A stretch of DNA of 64,000 nucleotides from Terriglobia bacterium (GTDB lineage: Bacteria; Acidobacteriota; Terriglobia; Terriglobales; Acidobacteriaceae). Position numbers and translations under genes: made by a program. Positions 16,141-24,538 of the stretch are shown here, piece after piece. Position 1 is the stretch's first letter. Every line of letters starts with the position of its first letter. Below the pieces are notes generated by a model. That model saw only the letters and a list, made by a program, of their open reading frames with translations, searched no databases and had not been told where the DNA came from. The stretch is from the NCBI GenBank assembly GCA_020073465.1, contig JAIQFC010000001.1, forward strand, positions 1 to 64,000. Direction: 5' to 3'.

Positions 16141-18255
16141 TCATCGGATTGTAACAATCAGGTTGGCAGCGCGGTCGATGTGGAAGCGGGAGCCTGGCGG
16201 GATGACTGTGGTGGCGCTGTATTCGGTGATGATGGCGGGGCCGGGATACTTCCTTCCGGGGCGGAGTTCGTCTCGGGAGTAGATCTTGGTTTGGAGTTTC
16301 CTGCTGCCGAACAGGACTGGAGCTTTGAGCGTGGCAATCGAGCCGAGCTTTGCTCGGCCTGGACGGGCGAGGGCGCCCGTCCCCACATGAGCTCGGGTGA
16401 TTTCTGGCTGTGGGGATTTCACAACGGCTCGCAGGCGGAGGGTTACCAATTCGACCTCACGGTTCGGATGTGTGTATCCGTAGCGGCGCTTGTGTTCTTG
16501 CTGGAAATCTGCAAGCGGAGTCTTCGAGAGTGGGATAGTCAGTTCGTACCCTTGTCCGCGATAGCGGATGTCCACGCTGCGGGTGTAGTGCGCCTTTCCT
16601 TCCCAGCCTTCGCGGCGAAGGTCTTCGGCGGCGTGATGCTCCAGAGATGAGAACTCGCGATTCAGTTCTGTCACCGGCACTTTGCTGGAGACGCGCCACA
16701 GCACGGTGCGTGAGTAGTCCTTGACGACGTCGCTCACCAGAATACCGAGCGCGGAAAGCGCGCCAGGGAACGCGGGCACGACCACATTCGGGATGCTGAG
16801 GGCTTCGGCAAGCGCGCAGGCGTGGAGGCCCCCGGCGCCGCCGAAGGCAACCAGCGCAAACTCGCGGGGATCGCGGCCACGCTCGATAGAGACTACGCGG
16901 ATGGCTTTCTCCATGACGGCATTGACCACGCGAATGACGCCAGCGGAGAACTTCTCGAGACTCAACGGGCTACCCTGCTGCTTCAGCCATTCTTTGGTGA
17001 GGCGGCGGGTGCGATCGAGATCGAGCGTGAAATCGCCGCCGAGGAATCGGCTCGGTTGCAGGCGGCCGAGGATGAGATTGGCATCGGTGACGGTGGGCTG
17101 GGTGCCGCGACCGTAGCAGATAGGGCCGGGATCAGCTCCAGCCGACTCAGGGCCGACGCGGAGCACGCCACCGGCATCGAAGCGGGCGAGCGAACCTCCG
17201 CCGGCGCCCACGGTGTGGATATCGAGCATGGGAACGCTGACGGGAAGGCCGGCGATTTGGGCGTCGCTGGCGGTGGAGATTGCACCTTCCACCAGAGACA
17301 CGTCAGTGGAAGTACCTCCCATGTCGAAGGCGATGATGCGAATGAAGCCGCTGCTGCGGGCGGAGACGGCCGCGCCAACCACGCCTCCAGCGGGGCCGGA
17401 GAGGACGGTGCGGACTGGTTCGCGGGCAGCAGCCGCGAGCGAGGTGATGCCGCCGCTGGATTGCATGACGAAGATGCGGGGGCGGATGATGCGCTGAGGT
17501 CCCTCGTGGGCCAAAGCCCCAGTCAAATCAGATATCCCCTTCGCAGCGCTGAAGCGCTGCGCCACCCCCAAGCCGTGCAGGTCGAGAGTTCGCTGATTGA
17601 GATTCTCCAGGTAATGCTGCATCACAGGCTGCAGGTAGGCGTTGACTACCACGGTTGAGGTGCGTTCGTACTCGCGGAACTCGGGAAGGATCTGGTGAGA
17701 GATGGAAAGCGGGAGGCCCAGAGGTTTCAGGGCTTCAGCGATTGCCAACTCGTTTCCTGGATTGGCGAAAGAGAAGAGGAGCGAGATGGCGATCGCTTGC
17801 GGATTTCTGGCGGCGACTTGGGACGCAAGCTGCTCCAACTTTTCGCCGGATGGAGAACTCAGGATCTCACCGTCGCCAGTCGTACGTTCTTCAAAGCCAA
17901 AACGGAGATCGGCGGGAACTAGTGGCTCGACTCGGTCGAAGAAGAAGTCGTAGAGCTTGGGGCGAGCCTGACGCCCAATTTCGATGGCATCCTCGAAGCC
18001 GGCGGTGGTGACCAACGCGGTGCGAGCGCCCTTGCGTTCGAGCAGCGTGTTGGTGCCGACCGTTGTGCCATGCAGGAGAATGAGTTCGTCCTCGTGGGCG
18101 ATTTTGCGGAGAGCTTCGACGATGGCCTGCGAAGGATCAGCGGGGGTCGAGAAAACCTTCAGCATGTGGAGGCGGCCGCGGTCTACCCAAACGCAGTCGG
18201 TGAAGGTGCCGCCGGTGTCGATGGCGATGCGGAGAGGTTGGGAGCGCCGGGGCAT
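16141..18255 (-). CDS. hyuA: Hydantoinase/oxoprolinase A-type ATPase with two in-frame repeat insertions
   Basis: 704 residues. N-terminal ATPase fold (LRIAIDTGGTFTDCVWVD), then HGTTVGTNTLLERKGARTALVTTAGFEDAIEIGRQARP, the phosphate-binding FVMQSSGG, LSGPAGGVVGA, IAFDMGGTSTDVSLVEG, and HTVGAGGGSLARFD. Members couple ATP hydrolysis to opening of hydantoin or 5-oxoproline rings and usually pair with an HyuB subunit; no hyuB lies next to it. Two segments do not fit the family: around 17520-17580 (GVAQRFSAAKGISDLTGA) and around 16342-16390 (GTGALARPGRAKLGS). Each is encoded by a palindromic repeat inserted without breaking the frame. Substrate specificity cannot be assigned. Confidence 0.88.
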   Translation of the reverse strand: MPRRSQPLRIAIDTGGTFTDCVWVDRGRLHMLKVFSTPADPSQAIVEALRKIAHEDELILLHGTTVGTNTLLERKGARTALVTTAGFEDAIEIGRQARPKLYDFFFDRVEPLVPADLRFGFEERTTGDGEILSSPSGEKLEQLASQVAARNPQAIAISLLFSFANPGNELAIAEALKPLGLPLSISHQILPEFREYERTSTVVVNAYLQPVMQHYLENLNQRTLDLHGLGVAQRFSAAKGISDLTGALAHEGPQRIIRPRIFVMQSSGGITSLAAAAREPVRTVLSGPAGGVVGAAVSARSSGFIRIIAFDMGGTSTDVSLVEGAISTASDAQIAGLPVSVPMLDIHTVGAGGGSLARFDAGGVLRVGPESAGADPGPICYGRGTQPTVTDANLILGRLQPSRFLGGDFTLDLDRTRRLTKEWLKQQGSPLSLEKFSAGVIRVVNAVMEKAIRVVSIERGRDPREFALVAFGGAGGLHACALAEALSIPNVVVPAFPGALSALGILVSDVVKDYSRTVLWRVSSKVPVTELNREFSSLEHHAAEDLRREGWEGKAHYTRSVDIRYRGQGYELTIPLSKTPLADFQQEHKRRYGYTHPNREVELVTLRLRAVVKSPQPEITRAHVGTGALARPGRAKLGSIATLKAPVLFGSRKLQTKIYSRDELRPGRKYPGPAIITEYSATTVIPPGSRFHIDRAANLIVTIR
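16342..16382. repeat. Twin-hairpin palindromic repeat inside the hyuA coding region
   Basis: GCCGAGC-TTT-GCTCGGC (16342-16358) is followed by GGACGGGCG-AGGG-CGCCCGTCC (16361-16382), both perfect stems. The element has the form of a REP/BIME sequence and adds ~15 residues to the protein between two well-conserved segments near the C-terminus. Confidence 0.75.
17543..17568. repeat. REP-like palindrome inside the hyuA coding region
   Basis: GCAGCGC-TGAA-GCGCTGC (17543-17560) followed by GCCACCCC. The intergenic sequence at 22286-22310 has nearly the same palindrome and the same flank (AGCGCTGCGCCACCC), so this is a dispersed repeat that has entered the gene in frame. Confidence 0.7.
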
Positions 18256-18519
18256 GGCTTTGGTGGCGGAGAGCTAGGGTAACACTTGTTGCCGAGAGAC
18301 CGACATATCTTGTGGGAAGGACGGCGCTTCTCCACGTTACCGAACAGGGGTGAGCGGTTCGCCGCACTTTCCTGGGCTGGATAAGTGGGCACGGGCTTTC
18401 GTAACATCGCGCGCGAGTTGTTTTTCTCCGATGACAAGAGTGGTGACGGAAATCGCGCTGCAGGCTGGACGGCCAGCAGTGTCGCAGGGTTCTGTTCCCA
18501 CCAGAGAGGATCCAAGTTC

Positions 18520-19158
18520 ATGCTGCAAGCAGCGGAGTCGATGCCAAAGGTACCAAAAGCAGCCGCGGGACCGTCCTCTATGGGGCCTGCAACCGGTCTC
18601 CACCCGGCAATGGAACAAGCCACGCTGGGAGCCACCGTGGTTGTGCATGGCGAAGTCAGCGGCTCTCAGGCGCTTTACGTGGATGGGCGGGTCGAAGGAA
18701 TCATCAATTTTCCGAACCATCGAGTCACAATCGGGCGCGGTGCTGTCGTTCTGGCGAAGATTGAAGCCAAAGAAGTGATTGTCATGGGCACGGTGACGGG
18801 CAACATTGAATGCAGCGAACGTGTTGACATCCGCAGCGAGGCCGTGCTCACCGGGGATGTCGTGACGCAAAGGATCAGCATCGATGTAGGTGCGATGGTG
18901 CAAGGCAGCGTGGAGATCCGGAGATCGCAGAAGAGCGACCAGGTCGTTAGCACATTGCCGGCGAAGCCAGAGGTGCAGGCCAAACCGCCGTCCACAGCGG
19001 AAGCGCAGGCAAAACCGGAAGTTCCACCCAAGGCTATCCCGCCACTGCCAGCCGAACCACAGAAAGCAGCGCCCGACACTTCCACGACGTCGCGGCCGGC
19101 GATGCGAGTCGCGGGGAGCCAGGTACTCTATCAGGAACACAAGGCAGGATCGCGATAG
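18520..19158 (+). CDS. Bactofilin-type polymer-forming protein
   Basis: 212 residues from ATG 18520, chosen for the GAGAGGA nine bases upstream; a GTG at 18385 would add 45 residues and has no ribosome site. The core (ATLGATVVVHGEVSGSQALYVDGRVEGIINFPNHRVTIGRGAVVLAKIEAKEVIVMGTVTGNIECSERVDIRSEAVLTGDVVTQRISIDVGAMVQG) is the DUF583 right-handed beta-helix that polymerises into cytoskeletal filaments at the membrane. A Pro/Lys/Ala-rich tail follows. It stands alone, with no peptidoglycan hydrolase or chromosome partition gene next to it, so its cellular role (shape, stalk, or partition scaffold) is open. Confidence 0.88.
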   Translation: MLQAAESMPKVPKAAAGPSSMGPATGLHPAMEQATLGATVVVHGEVSGSQALYVDGRVEGIINFPNHRVTIGRGAVVLAKIEAKEVIVMGTVTGNIECSERVDIRSEAVLTGDVVTQRISIDVGAMVQGSVEIRRSQKSDQVVSTLPAKPEVQAKPPSTAEAQAKPEVPPKAIPPLPAEPQKAAPDTSTTSRPAMRVAGSQVLYQEHKAGSR

Positions 19159-19288
19159 GGCATCGATTGATCTGTGCGCCCCGCCTCGATTGGCCAAAAG
19201 TCGAGCGTTGCCCGGCACGACAGCCGAGAGCTTGTCCTGAGCGAAGTCGAAGGGCGGCTGTTTCTTCGTAAACCGCGGCGATCCCTGT

Positions 19289-21805
19289 TTATCCCTTAGT
19301 AGTAAAAGCCAGGGTGATCAGAGTCTTTTGCTCGACTTCGTGCGCCTTCGCGCTGCCCGTTGATGGGCTGGCGCTGGAACTGCGTTTCACCGAAAACACC
19401 GGGCGGTCTCCCGCAATGCGGCGCAGCCGTGGCAGCATGTTGAAGAGAGCGCCCATATTGGCGGGCTCTTCCTGCACCCAGACGATGTCGCCCGTTTTGC
19501 CGTGGCGGTCGAGTTCGGCGGCGAGTTCCGCCTCCGGAAAAGGATAGAGCTGTTCGAGAAAGACGATTGCTGTCAACATGTCTTTCCTCTTCTTGCGTTC
19601 GGCGCGGAGTTCGTGGCCGATCTTCCCGGTACAGATCAGGATGCGCTCGGCTTCCCCGACCTGGCTGTCAGGGATTACGTTCTGGAAATTCTTGTGGCTG
19701 AAGTCTTCGATCGGCGATGACGCGTCGGGATGGCGCAGCATGCTCTTCGGAGTGAAGACGATCAACGGCTTTCGCCAGTGGCGCAAGGCCTGGCGGCGCA
19801 GGAGATGAAAATACTGCGCGGCGTTCGAAGGCTGCGCGATCTGGATGTTGTCTTTTGCGGCCAACTGTATAAAGCGTTCGATGCGCGCGCTGGAATGCTC
19901 CGGGCCCTGGCCTTCGTAGCCGTGAGGGAGAAGCATGACCAGACCGGAGAGCAGATTCCACTTGGCTTCTCCGGCGGAGATAAATTGGTCGATGATGGCT
20001 TGCGCGACGTTGGCGAAGTCACCGAACTGCGCTTCCCACAGGACGAGCGCTTCGGGATAGTCGCGGCTGTATCCGTATTCGAAGCCGAGCACTCCGGCTT
20101 CGGAGAGAGTGGAGTTGTAGATTTCGCAGCGGGCCTGGCCGGGCGCGATGTTTTCCAGCGGGACGTATTCAGTCTCGTCCTCGATATCAATTAGAACCGA
20201 GTGGCGTTGGTTGAAGGTACCGCGGCGCGAGTCCTGGCCCGACAACCGAACCGGGATGTTCCCTTTCACCAGGCTGGCGAAGGCGAGGGCCTCGGCCATG
20301 CCGTAGTCGACGGCGCGCTTGCCCGTGCCCATCTCTGCGCGCTGCTCCAGCAACTTCTTCACCTTGGGGTGAATGTGAAAAGTCTCCGGATATGTGGTCA
20401 GGCGAGTGGTGAGTTCCGCTAGTTCATCTGAGGAGAGTCCGGTCTCCACTTCGTATTCGGGCTTGTGGCGGCCTCCGAAGTACTGGTTCCAGTACTTCGG
20501 GAGCTCACGCATGAGCGGCTTCTGTTTCAGGCTGCCAGCCTTTTTCTGCGCGGCTTCGAACTCGGCCTTGATGGCGTCGGCCTGCGATTGCGCGCCGGCC
20601 GCTCCGGTATCCTCGGCGTAGATCTGCCACAAGGGCGGATGCTCTTTGATCTTCCTGTAGAGAATCGGCTGCGTGATGGTGGGATCGTCGACCTCGCTGT
20701 GACCGTGGCGGCGGTAGCCGATGACGTCGATGACCACATCAGTTCCGAACGTGTAGCGGTACTCGACCGCCATGCGCGCGACCCGGACGACGGCGTCGAC
20801 GTCTTCTCCATTCACGTGCAAGATCGGGATCGACTGGCGGCGGGCGATGCAGGCGGCGAAGCGGGTGGAGTGCTCCTCGTGGTAGTCAGTGGTGAATCCG
20901 AGGAGATTGTTGGCGATGACGTGAATCGTTCCGCCGACGGTGTAACCGCGGAGGTCGGCATAATTCATGGTCTCAGCCAGAATGCCCTGCCCGGCAAATG
21001 CGGCGTCACCGTGCACCAAAAGCGGCAGGTACTTTTCGCGTCCACCTTCAGCGGAGCGATCCTGCTTGGCGCGGGTGCGGCCCACGGTAACGGGATCGAC
21101 GGCTTCGAGGTGGCTGGGGTTTGAGACGAGGTGGATGTGCACCTTGCCGCCACTGCGCGTGATGTACTCGCCGGTCGCGCCCATGTGGTACTTCACGTCA
21201 CCCGAGCCAAGAACACTGCGTGGGTCAACGTCTTCGAAGCCGGCAAAGATTTCCTCGGGAGGACGCTTGGCGACGTGTGCGATCACGTTGAGGCGCCCGC
21301 GGTGGCTCATGCCCATGACGAGTTCGATCGCGCCGCGCTGCGCCGCAGTCTCAAGAATCTCATCGACCAGCGGCAGCAGGGCAGTGACGCCTTCGAGCGA
21401 GAAGCGCTTGCTGCCGAGATAGCGCTGCTGCACGACCTGCTCGAAGACATCGGCGCGGATCAGCAGGTCGAGGATTCGCTGCTGGTCCTCCTGCTGCGGC
21501 TCAGACTCCATGCGGTCGTAAATCCAGCGGCGCCGTTCAGGGTCGGAGATGTGATTGATCTCGACCCCGATGGTGCTGGAGTAGATGGCGCGGGCTTCGC
21601 GGGCGTATTCGTTGTCAATTTCGAGAGCGGGATGCGGGCGCGGGCGAAGGAAGCCGAGGGGGTCGAGGTCGCCTTCGAGGTATCCCCACTCGCGGAAGGC
21701 TTCAAACACGCGTTCGCGTTCGAGATTTGCGCCGTTGCTGGGCGACGAGGTTGTTACAAGTCCGGCGCGGGCGCCGTCAGAGGTCCTGATCTTCGGGGTA
21801 GCCAT
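19289..21805 (-). CDS. sucA: 2-oxoglutarate dehydrogenase E1 component
   Basis: 838 residues. Thiamine-diphosphate enzyme of the citric acid cycle that decarboxylates 2-oxoglutarate and passes the succinyl group to the lipoyl E2. Seen: ELVMGMSHRGRLNVIAHVAKRP, SGDVKYHMGATGEY, HLVSNPSHLEAVDPVTVGRTRAKQDR, VHGDAAFAGQGILAETMNYADLRGYTVGGTIHVIANN, YRRHGHSEVDDPTITQP, and the C-terminal transketolase part (SGQDSRRGTFNQRHSVLID, LLPHGYEGQGPEHSSARIERF). It is shorter than the E. coli enzyme (about 930 residues), mainly at the N-terminus. The E2 and E3 genes are not adjacent. Confidence 0.95.
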   Translation of the reverse strand: MATPKIRTSDGARAGLVTTSSPSNGANLERERVFEAFREWGYLEGDLDPLGFLRPRPHPALEIDNEYAREARAIYSSTIGVEINHISDPERRRWIYDRMESEPQQEDQQRILDLLIRADVFEQVVQQRYLGSKRFSLEGVTALLPLVDEILETAAQRGAIELVMGMSHRGRLNVIAHVAKRPPEEIFAGFEDVDPRSVLGSGDVKYHMGATGEYITRSGGKVHIHLVSNPSHLEAVDPVTVGRTRAKQDRSAEGGREKYLPLLVHGDAAFAGQGILAETMNYADLRGYTVGGTIHVIANNLLGFTTDYHEEHSTRFAACIARRQSIPILHVNGEDVDAVVRVARMAVEYRYTFGTDVVIDVIGYRRHGHSEVDDPTITQPILYRKIKEHPPLWQIYAEDTGAAGAQSQADAIKAEFEAAQKKAGSLKQKPLMRELPKYWNQYFGGRHKPEYEVETGLSSDELAELTTRLTTYPETFHIHPKVKKLLEQRAEMGTGKRAVDYGMAEALAFASLVKGNIPVRLSGQDSRRGTFNQRHSVLIDIEDETEYVPLENIAPGQARCEIYNSTLSEAGVLGFEYGYSRDYPEALVLWEAQFGDFANVAQAIIDQFISAGEAKWNLLSGLVMLLPHGYEGQGPEHSSARIERFIQLAAKDNIQIAQPSNAAQYFHLLRRQALRHWRKPLIVFTPKSMLRHPDASSPIEDFSHKNFQNVIPDSQVGEAERILICTGKIGHELRAERKKRKDMLTAIVFLEQLYPFPEAELAAELDRHGKTGDIVWVQEEPANMGALFNMLPRLRRIAGDRPVFSVKRSSSASPSTGSAKAHEVEQKTLITLAFTTKG

Positions 21806-21915
21806 ATGAGTGCAGTACTAGGATAAAGGATGCGCGGCCGAATGCGCGGGATTCGCGGCGGCCAAGGCTGGTGGCATCAGAAAATCACCAGGGGCGGCGG
21901 GCAGGAAATCCGTCC

Positions 21916-21991
21916 TGGTGGGCCCACCAGGATTCGAACCTGGAACCAACAGATTATGAGTCTGCTGCTCTAACCGTTGAGCTATGGGCCC
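21916..21991 (-). tRNA. tRNA with CAU anticodon, probably tRNA-Ile2
   Basis: Seventy-six bases including an encoded 3' CCA. All arms pair: acceptor GGGCCCA/TGGGCCC, D stem GCTC/GAGC, anticodon stem GCAGA/TCTGT, T stem CCAGG/CCTGG with loop TTCGAAT. The anticodon loop CTCATAA gives CAU, which reads Met or, after lysidine modification, Ile AUA. The eight-base D loop (AACGGTTA) and the TTGGTT variable region resemble tRNA-Ile2 more than elongator tRNA-Met, whose D loop is one base longer in E. coli. The assignment to Ile2 is inference; the tRNA itself is certain. Confidence 0.9.
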
Positions 21992-22120
21992 GCGAACCTC
22001 AATCTAGCATAGCTGACGGCCCGTGACTCGGGATGGATTAATCCGGCGGTGGCTCAGTGTGAGGCCCGATTGAGGTGGTGATGCACGCGAGATCCCCTTC
22101 GACAGCGCTCAGGGCAGGCT

Positions 22121-22200
22121 CTCACTTCGCCTGAAGAACGGCTCCGTTCGGAATGACGCCGATAGAAGTTCTAGGTTTTGGACTCTAATTGAGCCACTAC
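22121..22200 (-). repeat. Dispersed repeat family A, copy 1
   Basis: Reverse complement closely matches 57135-57216. Shared words include GTAGTGGCTCAATT, AGAACTTCTATCGGCGTCAT and CCGAACGGAGCCGTTC; the last contains the stem GAACGG-AG-CCGTTC. Confidence 0.75.
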
Positions 22201-22285
22201 CATTAATCCCAGGCGTGACCCGCGGGAGAATTTACTTCAAGTGTTGCTGGGGCTGAGGCCCGTGCCGAGAAGAGGCGAGTCACCA

Positions 22286-22310
22286 CAGCGCTGGAAGCGC
22301 TGCGCCACCC
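22286..22310. repeat. REP-like palindrome, intergenic copy
   Basis: CAGCGCT-GGA-AGCGCTG followed by CGCCACCC. Same element as the one found in frame in hyuA at 17543-17568. Confidence 0.65.
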
Positions 22311-22344
22311 AAAATCAGGTGCGGCAGAAGCTTTTCGGAGATCC

Positions 22345-23271
22345 TTACGCTCCAGCGCCGCGCCGGAGTTTGCCCCGGCTCGTCAGTTCTTCGAGCGAAG
22401 GGATCGACTCCGGCGGTATGATTTTGGATTCCGGGAGCATGGCTCCGCCCCGGATGCTGTCCGTAAGCATTTCCAGGGCGAGGTCAGCATTCGGGCGAAT
22501 GTAGACCGTGGCCGCGAGCATGCCCGTGCGTACCCATGCCTGGCCGGTCTTGGGCATTCCGTCGCAGCCGGTGAAGGGAATCCTCAACCAGCGATCGCGA
22601 TCGCCGATCGCAACCTCGCTGAAGGCTTTTCTGGCGCCGGCAGCCATGCTGTCGTCCTGGGCTCCCACAAGGTCAATGTGCGTCTCTTGTGAAGTGCTGA
22701 GGCGAAGCCAGGAACTCACCGTGCGATAGGCGCTGTCTTCAGTCCAGTTCGCACGCATCGTCTTCACCTGGATGGTTACGGGCTTGGCGCGATTCATTCC
22801 GGCAGACCGTTCTTTGGCAGCGGAACTGTTGGCCGGGCCTTCGATGTAGAGAATGGATCCGCCCTGAGGCAAGAGCGCAGCAAACTGCTTGCCCTGGATT
22901 CTGCCAATTTCCTGGTGATCCGCACTGATGGTGAAAGCCGGGACCTTGTAGGAGCGCCGCAACTCGGCAACATAGTCAGCCTCATGGTTGAGTACGACCC
23001 ATCCAATACCCGCGGCTGCGGCGGCGCGAGCGACCTGGGGAAACGCCGTGCCACCGGCGGGCTCGAACACAATAGCATCCGGACGCGACGAGGCCGAACC
23101 TTGAATGAACTGCAGCAGTTGCTGGCTCTGGGCGAGACCGTCGTTACTAGCGTGAATGAGTTTCAGGTCCACGCCCAGACGACGAGCCGCTTTTTCTGCC
23201 GCGGCTGCCTGCTCTTGCTGGTAGTCGTTATCGTTGTTCGTCAATGAGACCAGAAAACTGAGCTTCTTCAT
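22345..23271 (-). CDS. Sugar-binding-protein-like (periplasmic binding protein type I) without signal peptide
   Basis: 308 residues. The sequence follows the ribose/sugar SBP fold: KKLSFLVSLTNNDNDYQQEQAAAAEKAARRLGVDLKLIHASND, RPDAIVFEPAGGTAFPQVARAAAAAGIGWVVLNHEADY, GRIQGKQFAALLPQGGSILYIEGPANSSAAKER, DLVGAQDDSMAAGARKAFSEV and TGCDGMPKTGQAWVRTGMLAATVYIRP. The start has a GTGAGGA ribosome site, and there is no signal peptide or lipobox, so the protein should stay in the cytoplasm. No permease, ATPase or LacI-type HTH is attached or adjacent. A cytoplasmic ligand sensor is one possibility (inference). Confidence 0.8.
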   Translation of the reverse strand: MKKLSFLVSLTNNDNDYQQEQAAAAEKAARRLGVDLKLIHASNDGLAQSQQLLQFIQGSASSRPDAIVFEPAGGTAFPQVARAAAAAGIGWVVLNHEADYVAELRRSYKVPAFTISADHQEIGRIQGKQFAALLPQGGSILYIEGPANSSAAKERSAGMNRAKPVTIQVKTMRANWTEDSAYRTVSSWLRLSTSQETHIDLVGAQDDSMAAGARKAFSEVAIGDRDRWLRIPFTGCDGMPKTGQAWVRTGMLAATVYIRPNADLALEMLTDSIRGGAMLPESKIIPPESIPSLEELTSRGKLRRGAGA

Positions 23272-23402
23272 TATTGGTCCTCACCCTAAGGAGAATCTTA
23301 TGCGAACTCTGTCGTACACCAACGTAACCAGAGTAACCATGCCATTCCCCAAGGCTTGGCGCACGAGTACCTATTGGGAATCGATGGGGAGTAGAAGCAA
23401 CT

Positions 23403-23804
23403 TCACTGGCCGGATGCCGCACTTTTTGCCATCTGTCCGGCGACCGCTTTCAGGCTGGCATCGAGCGCGTTGTGGCATGTATCGGAGAGGGAAGTGAAGC
23501 GAAATGGTTGCAGCCATCCTTGGGTCGCCCACATGGGAAACAGCATCTGCGCTTTGCCGCGGATGGTGGCACCGTCAATGTGAAAGAGCAGTTCCACTTC
23601 AATCTTCTCGTCCAGCGGGCTTTCCAGGTGGATGACGCCGCCGGTGGTCGAAAGCTGGTGTAGTGCCGCGCGTATCTGTCGCCGGTTGGGCAGGCGGATG
23701 AGTACAAGCACGGACCCGCGAAGCTTGGCGCGAAATGGGCGCTCGACGGGTTCCCGCTCGCTGGGCGACACTTTCACCGGCCGGACATCGGAAACTTCAG
23801 ACAT
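23403..23804 (-). CDS. PilZ-like domain protein
   Basis: 133 residues from ATG 23804, chosen for GGGAGAG a few bases upstream; a TTG four codons earlier overlaps that site. The core (FRAKLRGSVLVLIRLPNRRQIRAALHQLSTTGGVIHLESPLDEKIEVELLFHIDGATIRGKAQMLFPMWATQGWLQPFRFTSL) has the six-stranded PilZ barrel pattern with the RR..R and following D/N.S..G-like element in altered form (LSTTGG). PilZ domains bind cyclic di-GMP; because the canonical (D/N)xSxxG is degenerate here, binding is uncertain. A second PilZ-like gene lies directly upstream on the same strand. Confidence 0.7.
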   Translation of the reverse strand: MSEVSDVRPVKVSPSEREPVERPFRAKLRGSVLVLIRLPNRRQIRAALHQLSTTGGVIHLESPLDEKIEVELLFHIDGATIRGKAQMLFPMWATQGWLQPFRFTSLSDTCHNALDASLKAVAGQMAKSAASGQ

Positions 23805-23885
23805 GTTCTCTCCCAAGTATGGCAGTGGGGACCTGGCAGAGCGAGTTACGGAAGAACAGGGACGGAATTGCGTGGGTGTCGGCGG

Positions 23886-24350
23886 CTATTTCTTGGAGAG
23901 AGGAGCTTCGGTACCGGCAGAGAACAGATTGTAGGGCCATGCCTGTCTGCTGGATGGTTTGTGGGATGCCGGCGCATGGCTGGCGGGGACAGAGTCGGCT
24001 GCCGGCTGGGGAGTCACGTTCCAATCGTCCGGAGGATTGTCGATTCCCCAGACATTCCCATGCGTGTAGAGCGCGGCTCCAATCAGAAAGTGGCTGCTGT
24101 CCTTCCCTAAGGGCAGACAGCTGGCAACGCGGGCCGTGACGCTTCCACCGGCGGGCAAGTCACTCAAGAGAATGGGCGTCCCGGTCGAAAGCGCACTGGA
24201 GCTGCGAATCCCGCAGCCCTGGCAGCTGACCACGATTGCCACACACTTCTCGGCGAAGGGGTGCATGCGGTCGAGGCTGGTCACGCTGACGGGGATCTCC
24301 ACCCGGAGGCGCGTGCTGCGTCGGGTCGCTTTGGGCGTGAGAATTTCCAT
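23886..24350 (-). CDS. PilZ-like domain protein, degenerate
   Basis: 154 residues. The N-terminus (RRSTRLRVEIPVSVTSLD) is the RxxxR entry of a PilZ barrel; CVAIVVSCQGCGIRSSSALSTGTPILLSDLPAGGSVTARVASCLPLG keeps the strand order and has CQGCGIRSS where c-di-GMP-binding members have D/N-x-S-x-x-G. FLIGAALYTHGNVWGIDNPPDDW resembles the end of the barrel. The C-terminal ~40 residues are low-complexity. It probably forms a pair with the PilZ-like gene downstream (81 bases away). Signalling role inferred from fold only. Confidence 0.7.
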   Translation of the reverse strand: MEILTPKATRRSTRLRVEIPVSVTSLDRMHPFAEKCVAIVVSCQGCGIRSSSALSTGTPILLSDLPAGGSVTARVASCLPLGKDSSHFLIGAALYTHGNVWGIDNPPDDWNVTPQPAADSVPASHAPASHKPSSRQAWPYNLFSAGTEAPLSKK

Positions 24351-24538
24351 AACTGCATTGCGGGGGGAGATGTATCTGCGGGTTGCTGTTTACTATTTTG
24401 ACAGATGAGACAGGAGCTATCGCCAAAGAACGAAGCTAGGGCGGTAACGAAAGTAACGTCAGAAGAGAACGAAGGGCGTGCGGACGTCGACCTAAACCGC
24501 AGGAGCTACCCGCCTATTCCATTGGGTTGTTGCGATGG

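Larger units (their letters stand above)
21992..22344. other. Intergenic region built largely of dispersed repeats
   Basis: No gene seen. It contains an 80-base repeat (22121-22200) whose inverted copy is at 57135-57216, a TTCGACAGCGCTCAGGGCAGG-like segment, and a REP palindrome (22286-22302) shared with hyuA. The promoter of the upstream tRNA must lie in 21992-22060 on the minus strand, but no clear hexamers were found. Confidence 0.55.

Noticed and set aside
16141-18255. hyuA as a pseudogene because of the repeats
   Set aside because: Both insertions keep the frame and all catalytic motifs are intact.
19289-21826. Long plus-strand open frames across sucA (for example 20465-21124 and 21131-21826)
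   Set aside because: They mirror the minus-strand sucA frame and have no ribosome sites or recognisable domains; high GC opens shadow frames.
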